DNA of 64,000 nucleotides from Muribaculaceae bacterium (GTDB lineage Bacteria > Bacteroidota > Bacteroidia > Bacteroidales > Muribaculaceae). Location of the stretch: positions 1 through 64,000 of the forward strand of contig JAKVKZ010000003.1 of the NCBI GenBank assembly GCA_022484565.1, in the 5' to 3' direction. The notes beneath the pieces are model-generated. The model had not been told where the DNA came from. It saw only the letters and a list, made by a program, of their open reading frames with translations, and made no database searches. Within the stretch, counting starts at the first letter, position 1. Each line of letters starts with the position of its first letter. Shown one piece after another: positions 8,425-16,933 of the stretch. The translations under genes and the position numbers were made by a program.

Positions 8425-9915
8425 CTATCGTACCAGCAAAGGATTGACGAAAATCTCATCAATCATCACCGTGGAAGGCGCATTGAAGGCCAACCGCAGA
8501 TAACGGGCATTTCCGTGAGCGTCGAGCATGGCGGCATCAATCCATGCGTCGAGGCTGTTATTGGGATTTACAGGAGTATCCTTGATTTGAGCAAGCTGAT
8601 AGTTTGTGCCGTCGGATGAAGTGTAAAGGTAGAACTTCTCTGGGAAATCTATGCCTATCTTATGGAAATTGAGCATTCGCACCATGACTTTTTCGATGGA
8701 ACATGTGCTGCCAAGATCGATAGTGATTTCATGATGCCCTTTCGGGAACGAAACCCAACGGCTGTCATTTGTAGTCTCGATAGCGGTGTTTCCGTCAATA
8801 AGAGCCTTAAGTTTCTCATTTCCATTAATTGTGGCCTGCACAGCACTGTTGCGCAAAATACCGCACATTGAGGCTTCAAGCAGTCCCCAACGCCCTGAAC
8901 CGCTGTACCAGTCGGCATAATCGGCAGCAGTCAGTTTTGACCATAAAGGCTGACCAAGCTGGAACTGCGAATCTTTAGGTTCCCAAAGTCCGCATACGGT
9001 GAAAGATATGACATTTTCCACGCCTGCCTGAGTGGCAATACACAATTGCGACAGAACGCGCGGGAAAGCAGCAGGAATCAGAGCCGAGTTGCGGTCGTTA
9101 GGCGCGTTTTGCCATGTGAATAGTTCGCAGTTGGCCCACATCGCAATGTGGTTGCGATTATGAATTTCGCGCAGATGAGCCCAGTTTTCGCGCAGCCTTA
9201 CGAGGGGAAAATCCTCTCGGACACATCCTATTTCGTCCTGATAGGCGATAATGTCAACTTTCAGTTTTGATAGGTTCTTTTCATAATCCGGATTTAAAAA
9301 ATCGGAACTTACTATGCCATAAGGTGAAATCATGATTTTCTTGCCTGGAGTGAGTTTGCGGGCGTGTTCAGCGAGTGAATTCACGGCTTTTACTGCATGC
9401 TCCGAGAGGATAGGGCACAAACAGTCCTCCACCGGCAGATACCAGCCATAGAAAGAAGCGTGCTTTCCGAATATGGCGGCAGCTTCTTCCATGATATGCA
9501 ATTGCTTGTTCACAATTTTCGGGTCGCGGATATTGTCGTCCTGACTTTCGGCCCAGCCGGTGCTCATGAACACTTTCATTCCGAGTTTGTCAGCTTCATT
9601 CACGATGGTTTCAACTGGAGAAAGACGTCCGTCGAGGTAAGCGTGCGGCATGAAAGTTGAGGGATAAAACGCCTTGCCCTCATTGGCTATTTCCATCAGC
9701 ACGATGTATTTAATCCCCATTTTTTGCAACTCTTCCACTTTGCGTTGCCACAAAGCTGGGTCGGTGTTGTCGAAATATTGCGGGTTGGTGTACTTGTTAC
9801 GTACGTCCTGATAAGCGAGATTAATGAACGTGCCTGAAATAGGCAGTGCAGGGCGAGCAGCAAAAGGAGCAAAACCCAGCAGCAGAGTAAGGAGAAATCG
9901 GAATGCAGTCTTCAT
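8425..9915 (-). CDS. Secreted DUF4434 glycoside-hydrolase-like protein with C-terminal discoidin-type domain
   Basis: A 496-residue exported protein. The signal peptide (residues 1-20) is Leu/Ala-rich. Residues about 25-330 match the DUF4434 TIM-barrel style, with GTFINLAYQDVRN, YGWYLPVEDCLCP (a likely acidic active-site strand end) and IIAYQDEIGC. Residues about 350-496 resemble an F5/8 type C (discoidin) carbohydrate-binding domain: an ALIDGNTAIETTNDSRWV opening and EITIDLGSTCSIEKV. This architecture suggests binding and perhaps cleavage of a glycan; the substrate is unknown. No GH family could be assigned from the sequence alone. Confidence 0.75.
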   Translation of the reverse strand: MKTAFRFLLTLLLGFAPFAARPALPISGTFINLAYQDVRNKYTNPQYFDNTDPALWQRKVEELQKMGIKYIVLMEIANEGKAFYPSTFMPHAYLDGRLSPVETIVNEADKLGMKVFMSTGWAESQDDNIRDPKIVNKQLHIMEEAAAIFGKHASFYGWYLPVEDCLCPILSEHAVKAVNSLAEHARKLTPGKKIMISPYGIVSSDFLNPDYEKNLSKLKVDIIAYQDEIGCVREDFPLVRLRENWAHLREIHNRNHIAMWANCELFTWQNAPNDRNSALIPAAFPRVLSQLCIATQAGVENVISFTVCGLWEPKDSQFQLGQPLWSKLTAADYADWYSGSGRWGLLEASMCGILRNSAVQATINGNEKLKALIDGNTAIETTNDSRWVSFPKGHHEITIDLGSTCSIEKVMVRMLNFHKIGIDFPEKFYLYTSSDGTNYQLAQIKDTPVNPNNSLDAWIDAAMLDAHGNARYLRLAFNAPSTVMIDEIFVNPLLVR

Positions 9916-9937
9916 GTGAATGATTGTTTTTACTTAG

Positions 9938-9945
9938 CAAAGGTA
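9938..9945 (-). promoter_or_regulatory. -7 box for DUF4434 gene
   Basis: TACCTTTG on the minus strand matches TAnnTTTG, 22 bases before the start codon at 9915. Confidence 0.5.
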
Positions 9946-10109
9946 ATATTTTTTCTTGGTGCAATGACAATAAGGCAGTGAGCAATATTGATGCTTGATA
10001 AAATTCAATAAACATTAGCGAAAAGCAATTGTTTTCAGTTCGTGAAATTTGGGATTAAAAAGGTCTCATATTTAAGTTTAATAAATTGTTTAGATTCGAT
10101 ATAAAAATA

Positions 10110-10149
10110 ATTATCTTCCGCAAAGATAATCTTCTTAGAAGATAATTTT
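10110..10149. repeat. Two overlapping hairpins with a shared, repeated arm
   Basis: ATTATCTT (10110-10117) can pair with AAGATAAT at 10123-10130 or with an identical copy at 10139-10146. A second hairpin (ATCTTCT 10129-10135 with AGAAGAT 10137-10143) competes with the first. Runs of T follow on the plus strand. It lies in the 384-base gap between the DUF4434 gene and panB, which holds no other gene I can support. Confidence 0.5.
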
Positions 10150-10237
10150 AGCATCTTGATAATCAGTTTTATATAAATAATTGAACTTAACTTGGTAAAG
10201 ATTGAAGTGTGCTGGAAGAGTTGTTTTTATGACTATA

Positions 10238-10280
10238 TAATAAGAAAAAATAGAGGACAAACGGAAGTTTACCCTCTATT
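10238..10280 (-). terminator. panB terminator
   Basis: Arms AATAGAGG (10249-10256) and CCTCTATT (10273-10280) form an 8-bp stem. On the minus strand it is followed by TTTTCTTATTAT, 20 bases after the panB stop. Confidence 0.7.
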
Positions 10281-10299
10281 GATGATATGCAGCTGAATG

Positions 10300-11121
10300 C
10301 TAATATTGCTCCTTTTCGTTCGGGAAATCCTGGCTCTTGACATCCTTGATGTAATTGCCTACGGATTCAATTATTTCCGAGCCGATATTGGCATAACGGC
10401 GAAGAAAACGTGGAGAAAAGCCCATGTTGATACCAAGCATATCGTGCATAACCAAAACTTGGCCATCAACACCGCCACCAGCACCGATGCCGATAACAGG
10501 AATTTTCAGTTCGCCGGCAACACGTGTGGCAAGTGTGGCAGGAATTTTTTCAAGGACAACGGCAAAGCAGCCTATTTCCTCAAGCATGTGGGCATCGCTC
10601 ACAAGTTTTTCGGCTTCAGCCTCTTCCTTGGCGCGTACATTATATGTGCCGAATTTGTTGATTGATTGCGGAGTGAGGCCGAGATGACCGCACACTGGAA
10701 TGCCGGCAGAAAGAATCTTCTCGATTGATTCGCGAATTTCAGCACCACCTTCGAGTTTCACGCAGTCGGCGTGAGTCTCCTTCATTATGCGGATTGCGGA
10801 TTTCAGCGCCTCAAGCGGGTTGCCCTGATAAGAACCGAAAGGCATGTCCACGAGCACAAGAGCACGCTCCACGGCACGCATCACTGATTTCCCGTGATAA
10901 ATCATTTGGTCGAGGGTAATAGGCAAAGTGGTGACGTTTCCGGCCATGACATTTGATGCTGAATCGCCGACGAGAATTGCGTCGATGCCTGCCTGGTCAA
11001 TCAGTTTAGCCATCGAGTAATCGTAGGCGGTGAGCATTGATATTTTTTCGCCACGCTGCTTCATTTCGATTAGGCGGTGGGTGGTGACTTTTCGTTTATC
11101 TTCAACAGTGTAAGTTGACAT
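10300..11121 (-). CDS. panB: 3-methyl-2-oxobutanoate hydroxymethyltransferase (ketopantoate hydroxymethyltransferase)
   Basis: PanB carries out the first committed step of pantothenate and CoA synthesis, adding a hydroxymethyl group from methylene-THF to alpha-ketoisovalerate. The 273-residue length is usual. Visible motifs are [12 protein letters not shown], the metal-binding [19 protein letters not shown], the catalytic-region [18 protein letters not shown] and [13 protein letters not shown]. It stands alone, with a -7 box (TATCTTTG, 11154-11161) upstream and a terminator downstream. Confidence 0.95.
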   Translation of the reverse strand: MSTYTVEDKRKVTTHRLIEMKQRGEKISMLTAYDYSMAKLIDQAGIDAILVGDSASNVMAGNVTTLPITLDQMIYHGKSVMRAVERALVLVDMPFGSYQGNPLEALKSAIRIMKETHADCVKLEGGAEIRESIEKILSAGIPVCGHLGLTPQSINKFGTYNVRAKEEAEAEKLVSDAHMLEEIGCFAVVLEKIPATLATRVAGELKIPVIGIGAGGGVDGQVLVMHDMLGINMGFSPRFLRRYANIGSEIIESVGNYIKDVKSQDFPNEKEQY

Positions 11122-11153
11122 GATTATGAATATTTAGTTAAAATTTCAGAGTG

Positions 11154-11161
11154 CAAAGATA
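11154..11161 (-). promoter_or_regulatory. -7 box for panB
   Basis: TATCTTTG on the minus strand matches TAnnTTTG, 32 bases before the panB ATG at 11121. Confidence 0.5.
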
Positions 11162-11186
11162 CTAATTAATAACGTAACGGGAGTAA

Positions 11187-12149
11187 TTACTTTTTATTTG
11201 TGATTACCGAAAGGTTACGCTGAAGTCCCGACAACTTGGCTCGACGGACGGCACTGTGGCGGAAAACGCTTCGGAAATCCGCATCAGTCATAGCAGCGAT
11301 TGAATCGCCGGTGAGCGAAAGGAACTGAGGCGATGGAGCGAAATCATTGATTTCAGTAGGCTGGACTTGGGCGTTGTGCGGGCAGCAGAGCTGACATTCG
11401 TCGCAACCGTAAACATGATTTTCTATGCTGCCGTGCAGCCAATCAGGAAGGTCGCCATGATGCTCGATTGTGAGGCATGAAAGGCATCGGCGGGCATCAA
11501 CTGAACCGCCATTGCCCAAAGCATGGCCTGGACAAGCGGTAAGGCAGGCTCCACAACCGGCGCACGAAGCCGTGCACGGCGTGTCGGCGGGAATGGAGGC
11601 GGTGGTGAGAAGTTCTCCGAGAAAGACGTAAGAACCGACATCAGGTACTATGAGAAGCCCATTTTTTCCTATAAAGCCAATCCCTGCCTGTTGCGCCCAA
11701 TAGCGTTCGCGGACGGGAGCGGTGTCAACGCAGACACGCGATTGCGCTCCTGCGGAAATCTGCATGATGAACGCGGCAAGTAGGCGGAGACGTTCGCGGA
11801 CCACATCGTGATAATCGCGCCCATAGGCATAAAAAGCAAATTGAGGTGCATCGGCTGGCTGGAATTGTGCAGGAAAATAATTCATGGCCACACTGACCAC
11901 AGTAAGTGCGCCTGGGAAAAGCTGCCGAGGGTCGTTGCGAAGTTCAGAGTAATGGGCACAATAGTCCATAGTGTCGCAGCATCCGTCGGCAATCCATTTA
12001 TCGTAAAAATCAATGGCATCAGAGTCCACACGGTCGGCTTTGGCGAATCCACAGGCACAGAAACCGAGGCTTAATGCCTTGTTGCGGACAGTTTCGGCAA
12101 TGCCGGCAGTTGCGTCAGAGCACTGCGATTCTTTCGAAATTGTAGCCAT
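11187..12149 (-). CDS. queG: Epoxyqueuosine reductase (cobalamin- and Fe-S-dependent)
   Basis: QueG reduces epoxyqueuosine to queuosine at tRNA position 34 using cobalamin and two [4Fe-4S] clusters. The catalytic Asp region reads CVDTAPVRERYWAQQAG, followed by GFIGKNGLLI. Cluster ligands are in CAGCGACLTACP, CLSCLTIEHHG and CDECQLCCPHN. The 320-residue length fits the short form without the C-terminal HEAT repeats of longer QueG. The start at 12149 overlaps the end of the upstream deacetylase gene by 35 bases, so translation of the two may be coupled. Confidence 0.93.
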   Translation of the reverse strand: MATISKESQCSDATAGIAETVRNKALSLGFCACGFAKADRVDSDAIDFYDKWIADGCCDTMDYCAHYSELRNDPRQLFPGALTVVSVAMNYFPAQFQPADAPQFAFYAYGRDYHDVVRERLRLLAAFIMQISAGAQSRVCVDTAPVRERYWAQQAGIGFIGKNGLLIVPDVGSYVFLGELLTTASIPADTPCTASCAGCGACLTACPGHALGNGGSVDARRCLSCLTIEHHGDLPDWLHGSIENHVYGCDECQLCCPHNAQVQPTEINDFAPSPQFLSLTGDSIAAMTDADFRSVFRHSAVRRAKLSGLQRNLSVITNKK

Positions 12150-12732
12150 TGTCCTTCAGCCACTGGATAGCCCTTGGAAGGGCATATTTCATATTTTTTT
12201 CCGCTTTCAGGGAATCGTGGAACACGATGATGGAACCTTTACGGGCGAAACGGCGCACATTGCGCACCACGTCCTCGCCGGTAAGTTTTTTGCTGTAGTC
12301 GCGCGTCACAAGGTCGTACATAATCAGTGAAAAATGCTCTTTCAGTACCTTAGCCTGCGCCCAGCGGAGCAGACCATGTGGCGGGCGGAAAAGGTCAGAG
12401 CCAATAAGGTCGTTGGCCTCCTTGACGTTGCGGAGATAGGTGCGTGTGGTGACATGGGCACCCTGAAGATGATTCATTGTGTGGTTTCCGACGCTGTGTC
12501 CGCGACGTTTCACTTCCTCGAAGAGTTCAGGATTGCGTTTCACGTTGTCGCCTACACAGAAGAAGGTAGCCTTGATGCCATATTGGTCGAGGATGTCGAG
12601 CACCCACGGGGTTACTTCTGGGATAGGGCCATCGTCGAAAGTGAGATACACAGCCTTTTCCTTTTTCTGAATGCGCCATATTCCCTCAGGGAACAGCATT
12701 CTATATAATAATGGAGGACGTTCAACTAACAC
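12115..12732 (-). CDS. Polysaccharide deacetylase (NodB homology domain)
   Basis: A 205-residue carbohydrate esterase family 4-like enzyme, probably removing N-acetyl groups from a cell-wall or surface polysaccharide. All CE4 motifs are seen: TFDDGP (catalytic Asp and metal Asp), the metal pair in GNHTMNH (HxxxH) and FRPPHG. No signal peptide is evident, which is typical of this short Bacteroidetes subgroup. The GTG at 12732 begins MLVERPPLLYRMLFP, the conserved N-terminus of that subgroup; an ATG at 12699 would remove it. The gene overlaps queG at its 3' end. Confidence 0.85.
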   Translation of the reverse strand: MLVERPPLLYRMLFPEGIWRIQKKEKAVYLTFDDGPIPEVTPWVLDILDQYGIKATFFCVGDNVKRNPELFEEVKRRGHSVGNHTMNHLQGAHVTTRTYLRNVKEANDLIGSDLFRPPHGLLRWAQAKVLKEHFSLIMYDLVTRDYSKKLTGEDVVRNVRRFARKGSIIVFHDSLKAEKNMKYALPRAIQWLKDNGYNFERIAVL

Positions 12733-12756
12733 TGTAATACTAAGCTAAGAAATAAG

Positions 12757-12813
12757 ACTAAAAAAAAGAGGCTGGCGAAACGATGAAGCAATTTCAAAAC
12801 GTTCTCCAGCCTC
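12757..12813 (-). terminator. Terminator after the DUF2723 gene
   Basis: Arms GAGGCTGG (12768-12775) and CCAGCCTC (12806-12813) form a perfect 8-bp stem with a 30-base loop. A run of seven T follows on the minus strand. It ends transcription 31 bases past the DUF2723 stop. Confidence 0.7.
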
Positions 12814-12844
12814 CTATAATTAAAAAGGCTTTTTTTGAGGATAA

Positions 12845-15800
12845 TTAAAATCCGTCGAAGCCTGACGAGTCACTGCCACCAAGCTGGCTTCCACTGTCCT
12901 GCGGCTGAGCGGCCTGCTGTTGGGCAGCCTGCTGAGCCTCATATTGCTGCTGACTTTGCAGAGCCATCTGATTGAAGCGTTGGAGATTGATGCCTTGAGC
13001 CTGCAGGGTCTTCATCAATTTGTCAGCACCGTTAGGATTCAGCTGTGCATAAGTCTGGAGCAGAGATACGAAATATTGCTGGTCAATGAAAGTGTCGGTG
13101 GAGCAGAGGCGTCTATAATTATCAGTGTCCAACGACTGATAGAACCTTATGTATTCGGCATAGCGGTTGATTTCCTCAAGCATTATCTGCAGAGCATGAT
13201 TCTTATCGCCTGCATTGCCACTTTGTTCGCCAAGCAGATTGTAGATTTGAGCAACCTTCTGGCCAAGCTGGACAGCGTAAGGCACACTTTCAATAGGGAG
13301 CTTGGTCTCCATGGTCTGGAGTACCTTGCGGGCCTTGTTGAAGCGGTCGGCAATGTAAGCTGCGCTTTGCTTGTTCTGCTTTGCCACCATTCCTTGATAG
13401 ATGAGGTCGTAGGCGAGGTCAACCATAGCGCTGCGGGTCGTGGTGACCATGCGGCGGATAGTTTCGTCGAGATAAAGACTGCCTTTAGGAGCCTTGTCGA
13501 TTCCTGCCCAACAGAACTTGGTCATTACGATGTTGTACATCTTGTCGGGGTTAGTGCCGATTTCGCCGTTGTAGTTCGGGTCGATAATCGGAGTAACCTC
13601 ATAGGCCATACCCGTATTGCGCATATAAGGAGAAAGTCCGAGGTAATAGCTGTCGGGAACCGTCATGGCGAAGTAGCAAGGACGTTTCCATCCCTGAGCA
13701 ATGCTCGACGCGATAATATCGAGCGACATAACCTTGCTGCTGCTCATTGCCATATCACTTGCGGTGTATTTGTCCCTAAGCATATTGCAATCGATGTATT
13801 CCTGTGCGGCAGCCTTTTGGTCGGCTGTGATTACGCCGGCATTTACTGCTGCATCGGCATTTACAGGGATGTACATCATCGGGTACTTAATCTGAGGCAA
13901 GTTATAAGTGTTGTTCTTGTAGTCAGGGCCGTAGAGCTGTTCAAGCGACTTCAGCACAGGCACGTGCATTGTGGTGTCGGCCTCAATGAAGTAGTTGTAT
14001 TGGCGTTCATTGTATGCAAAAGTCGTTTTGTTGGCGAGCATCGGAACAGGAGCGGATTCGTAAGCAGGGCGTTGCATCTGGGCGATATACCAGTCGGTGG
14101 AAAGGTAGCTCAGATTGATGACGCGCACGTCGGTACGGTAGCCCTCAACTTCCTGGCAGTACCAGAGAGGGAAGGTGTCGTTATCGCCGTTGGTGAATAT
14201 TATGCCGTTTTTGTCAACACTCGACAGATAGTTGCGTCCGAAGTCGCGGGCAGGATAACGGCCTGAACGGTCGTGGTCGTCCCACGTCTGGCTTACCATC
14301 TGGATAGGAACAAGGATTCCGATTACGGTTGCCACTACAGCAGCTGCGATGTTGATGCCACGCTTGTCACTCTCGTCGGAGTCAGCAGCATCAACTGCGC
14401 CCTTCTTATCTTTCTTTTCTGAAATCTTGGCTGCAATCCATTTTATCAGCGCCCAAATTCCGGCAACTCCCATGCCGACCCAAATGGTGAAGGCATAGAA
14501 CGAGCCTGCATAAGCATAGTCACGTTCACGCGGCTGGCTTGGAGTCTGGTTAAGATAAATTACAATCGCAAGTCCCGTCATGAAGAACAGGAAGAAGATA
14601 ATCCAGAATTGTTCGATTCCTTTCTTGTCGGAGAAAGCCTGCCATAGCAGACCTATGATACCGAGCAGCAATGGAAGCATATAGAACACGTTGTGCCCCT
14701 TGTTGCCAGTTGTCAAATCCTTAGGCATGAGTTTTTGGTCGCCAAGCCGCATATTGTCGATGGCCGGAATACCGCTAATCCAGTTGCCTTGGGTGATTTC
14801 GCCCATTCCCTGAATGTCGTTCTGACGTCCGGAGAAATTCCACATGAAATAGCGCCAGTACATATAATTGACTTGATAATCAAGGAAGAATTTGATATTC
14901 TCCACAAAAGTAGGCTTGATTTTCGTGTCGGTCGCAGTGGTGTTGCCGTCGGCATCCACGCGGGTTGTGGCCTGCACAGGAGTGCCCTGCATATTAATCC
15001 ACTGCGTGTATTCGGCTGCATGAGTGCCGTCGTACATACGCGGGAAGAACATGTCAAGTTCCGGCGAGGTCTTGTAATCCTCATTATGGCCAATCATTTT
15101 GTAATGGTCAGGCTGGTCCTTGTTCGTCTTTACAACTTTGGCGTAAAGAGGTCGGCCTTCTTCAATCATAGGCTTTGAAACGCCGCTTGGAGAATCAACG
15201 TACACAACTCCGGCGTTGAAAGTCTTTCCGTAGAGCAGCGGGCGTTCACCGTATTGCTCACGGTTGAGGTAGCTCTCGAGGGAGAACACGTTGTCAGGCG
15301 AGTTCTGGTCCATCGGGGTTTCGGCACTTGAGCGGATAAGGATAAGCGCATAAGAGGAATAACCGATGAAAATCACGAAGATGCTCATGGCTATTATAGT
15401 GAATATGCGTACCGGAATCTTCTTGCAATATTTGAACAGATAGAGAGCCAGACCGATAAGGAAAATTATCGGAATCAGCCAGCTGTCGCCAATGAAAGGA
15501 ATTCCTGAAACAAGTATGCTCAGGAAGAAGGCGAACTTTATGCGCTGTGCGTTATTCTGCTTGTAAAGCTCATAGATGCACCATGAGAACACGGCGATAT
15601 CAATAATGGCATAAATCAGCACGCCGGTGTTGTAGGACATGCCCAAAACATTCACGCAAAGCAGTTCAAAATATTGGGATACCTCAACAAATCCAGGAAC
15701 AAGTCCGTAGAGGATGAGGAAAATAATAGCGAATGAAACCAGCAATGCAAGCAGTGAGCCTTTGGCATTGGTATTTTTGAACTTCTTGTAGTAGAACACC

Positions 15801-16417
15801 AATACGATGGCAGGGATGCAAAGCAGATTGAGCAGGTGCACCGCGATGGAAACACCGATTACATAGGCAATCAGCACAAGATAACGGTCGCTGTGAGGCT
15901 GGTCGGCACGGTTTTCCCATTTCAGAATCAGCCAGAACACGAGTGCCGTGCAGAATGAGGAGAAGGCGTAAACCTCAGCCTCAACCGCCGAGAACCAGAA
16001 AGTGTCGCTCCAAGTGTAGGCAAGTGCGCCGCAAATGCCGCTTCCGAAAATCACAAGATATTGAGAAAGCGTCATTTCAGCATCTTCCTTTTTCCTCATC
16101 ACGAGTTTCTTTACAAGGTGCGTGATGGTCCAGAACAGCAAAAGAATAGTTCCGGCACTCAGAAGGGCTGACATTGAGTTGACACATTTTGCCACTGCAT
16201 TGATGTCGCCTCCGGCAAAGTTGATGGCAAATCGCGCCGCCATCATGAAAATCGGGTTGCCGGGCGGGTGCCCCACTTCAAGTTTAAAACCTTGTGATAT
16301 GAATTCCGGGCAATCCCAGAAACTTGCGGTCGGTTCAATGGTCATCAGATAAGTGAACGCCGCCACCGCAAAAATGACCCAACCGATTGTGTTGTTTAGA
16401 ATCTTGTACTTTCTCAT
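12845..16417 (-). CDS. DUF2723 family polytopic membrane protein (glycosyltransferase-like)
   Basis: A 1190-residue membrane protein. The N-terminus matches the DUF2723 signature (TIEPTASFWDCPEFI, then KLEVGHPPGNP), a family related to protein O-mannosyltransferase-type GT-C enzymes in Bacteroidetes. About ten hydrophobic segments cover residues 10-370 and 570-700. A large, probably extracytoplasmic region follows (about 710-1190), with TNGDNDTFPLWYCQEVEG, a conserved acidic motif of the family. The last 35 residues are Gln/Ala-rich then Gly/Ser-rich. The presumed role is transfer of a sugar from a lipid carrier to exported proteins; this is inference from the fold family. Confidence 0.85.
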   Translation of the reverse strand: MRKYKILNNTIGWVIFAVAAFTYLMTIEPTASFWDCPEFISQGFKLEVGHPPGNPIFMMAARFAINFAGGDINAVAKCVNSMSALLSAGTILLLFWTITHLVKKLVMRKKEDAEMTLSQYLVIFGSGICGALAYTWSDTFWFSAVEAEVYAFSSFCTALVFWLILKWENRADQPHSDRYLVLIAYVIGVSIAVHLLNLLCIPAIVLVFYYKKFKNTNAKGSLLALLVSFAIIFLILYGLVPGFVEVSQYFELLCVNVLGMSYNTGVLIYAIIDIAVFSWCIYELYKQNNAQRIKFAFFLSILVSGIPFIGDSWLIPIIFLIGLALYLFKYCKKIPVRIFTIIAMSIFVIFIGYSSYALILIRSSAETPMDQNSPDNVFSLESYLNREQYGERPLLYGKTFNAGVVYVDSPSGVSKPMIEEGRPLYAKVVKTNKDQPDHYKMIGHNEDYKTSPELDMFFPRMYDGTHAAEYTQWINMQGTPVQATTRVDADGNTTATDTKIKPTFVENIKFFLDYQVNYMYWRYFMWNFSGRQNDIQGMGEITQGNWISGIPAIDNMRLGDQKLMPKDLTTGNKGHNVFYMLPLLLGIIGLLWQAFSDKKGIEQFWIIFFLFFMTGLAIVIYLNQTPSQPRERDYAYAGSFYAFTIWVGMGVAGIWALIKWIAAKISEKKDKKGAVDAADSDESDKRGINIAAAVVATVIGILVPIQMVSQTWDDHDRSGRYPARDFGRNYLSSVDKNGIIFTNGDNDTFPLWYCQEVEGYRTDVRVINLSYLSTDWYIAQMQRPAYESAPVPMLANKTTFAYNERQYNYFIEADTTMHVPVLKSLEQLYGPDYKNNTYNLPQIKYPMMYIPVNADAAVNAGVITADQKAAAQEYIDCNMLRDKYTASDMAMSSSKVMSLDIIASSIAQGWKRPCYFAMTVPDSYYLGLSPYMRNTGMAYEVTPIIDPNYNGEIGTNPDKMYNIVMTKFCWAGIDKAPKGSLYLDETIRRMVTTTRSAMVDLAYDLIYQGMVAKQNKQSAAYIADRFNKARKVLQTMETKLPIESVPYAVQLGQKVAQIYNLLGEQSGNAGDKNHALQIMLEEINRYAEYIRFYQSLDTDNYRRLCSTDTFIDQQYFVSLLQTYAQLNPNGADKLMKTLQAQGINLQRFNQMALQSQQQYEAQQAAQQQAAQPQDSGSQLGGSDSSGFDGF

Positions 16418-16451
16418 CTTTAAGATGTTTAATCTTATGCTTAATAGGCTG

Positions 16452-16459
16452 CAAAGTTA
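16452..16459 (-). promoter_or_regulatory. -7 box for DUF2723 gene
   Basis: TAACTTTG on the minus strand matches TAnnTTTG, 34 bases before the ATG at 16417. Confidence 0.5.
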
Positions 16460-16549
16460 ATGCAAAGTGGTTGCAATAAAAAGTAAATAATTAGTTTTAA
16501 GCAATTTTTAATGCAAAAACATCAGTAAAAATGCGATTTTTCTTGAAAA

Positions 16550-16584
16550 AAGCAAAAGAATCTACCGCATGTGCGGTAGATTCT
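16550..16584 (-). terminator. Terminator of the 16.6-kb small RNA
   Basis: A perfect 13-bp stem with a 2-base nominal loop is followed on the minus strand by TTTTGCTTTTTT. Confidence 0.75.
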
Positions 16585-16738
16585 ATCCATTATCATCACT
16601 GGTAGATAATAATGTTTTGTCGGTCGTATCAATTAGATATTCACATACATCCTCTCAACTAACGACATAGGGAAATTTAGACTAAATGATTAGGTAATAA
16701 GAAACTTATTACCCTTGTTATAGCGTTCACACGCTTCA
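16550..16738 (-). ncRNA. Candidate independent small RNA (about 185 nt)
   Basis: On the minus strand a good promoter (ATTG, exactly 20 bases, TATATTTG; 16744-16775) is followed by about 185 bases without an ORF. They end in a perfect 13-bp hairpin (AGAATCTACCGCA / TGCGGTAGATTCT, 16557-16584) and a T-rich run. Between them lie a GCG/CGC hairpin, a perfect 8-bp GTAATAAG/CTTATTAC hairpin and a 10-bp CATTATTATC/GATGATAATG hairpin with one G-U pair. The upstream gene has its own terminator (16883-16916) and the downstream gene its own -7 box, so this is a separate unit. A known Bacteroidales RNA (for example a 6S-like RNA) is possible, but I cannot name it from sequence. Confidence 0.62.
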
Positions 16739-16743
16739 ACTTG

Positions 16744-16775
16744 CAAATATACTTTATTTGAATTAAAAAATCAAT
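16744..16775 (-). promoter_or_regulatory. Promoter of the 16.6-kb small RNA
   Basis: ATTG (complement of 16772-16775), a 20-base spacer and TATATTTG (16744-16751) on the minus strand. No CDS follows within 300 bases. Confidence 0.65.
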
Positions 16776-16882
16776 TTCTTAGTGGAAAATCACCATATTT
16801 TTAACAATAAATGAAAATTTGGGCCGATTTTGTTCTGAAAATCACCAATATTCTGAAAAATATTAACTGATAAGTAATGACA

Positions 16883-16916
16883 AAAAAAGGCGGGCCACAC
16901 TTGACCCGCCTTTTTT
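16883..16916. terminator. Terminator after the 1107-residue secreted protein gene
   Basis: AAAAAAGGCGGG (16883-16894) and CCCGCCTTTTTT (16905-16916) form a perfect 12-bp stem, with T runs on both strands. It lies 17 bases past the stop of the minus-strand gene. Confidence 0.85.
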
Positions 16917-16933
16917 AATGAATATGTCAGGTT

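Noticed and set aside
12920..14266. 448-residue plus-strand ORF opposite the DUF2723 gene
   Set aside because: It lies wholly antisense to a clear family member and has no recognisable domain; a codon-bias shadow.
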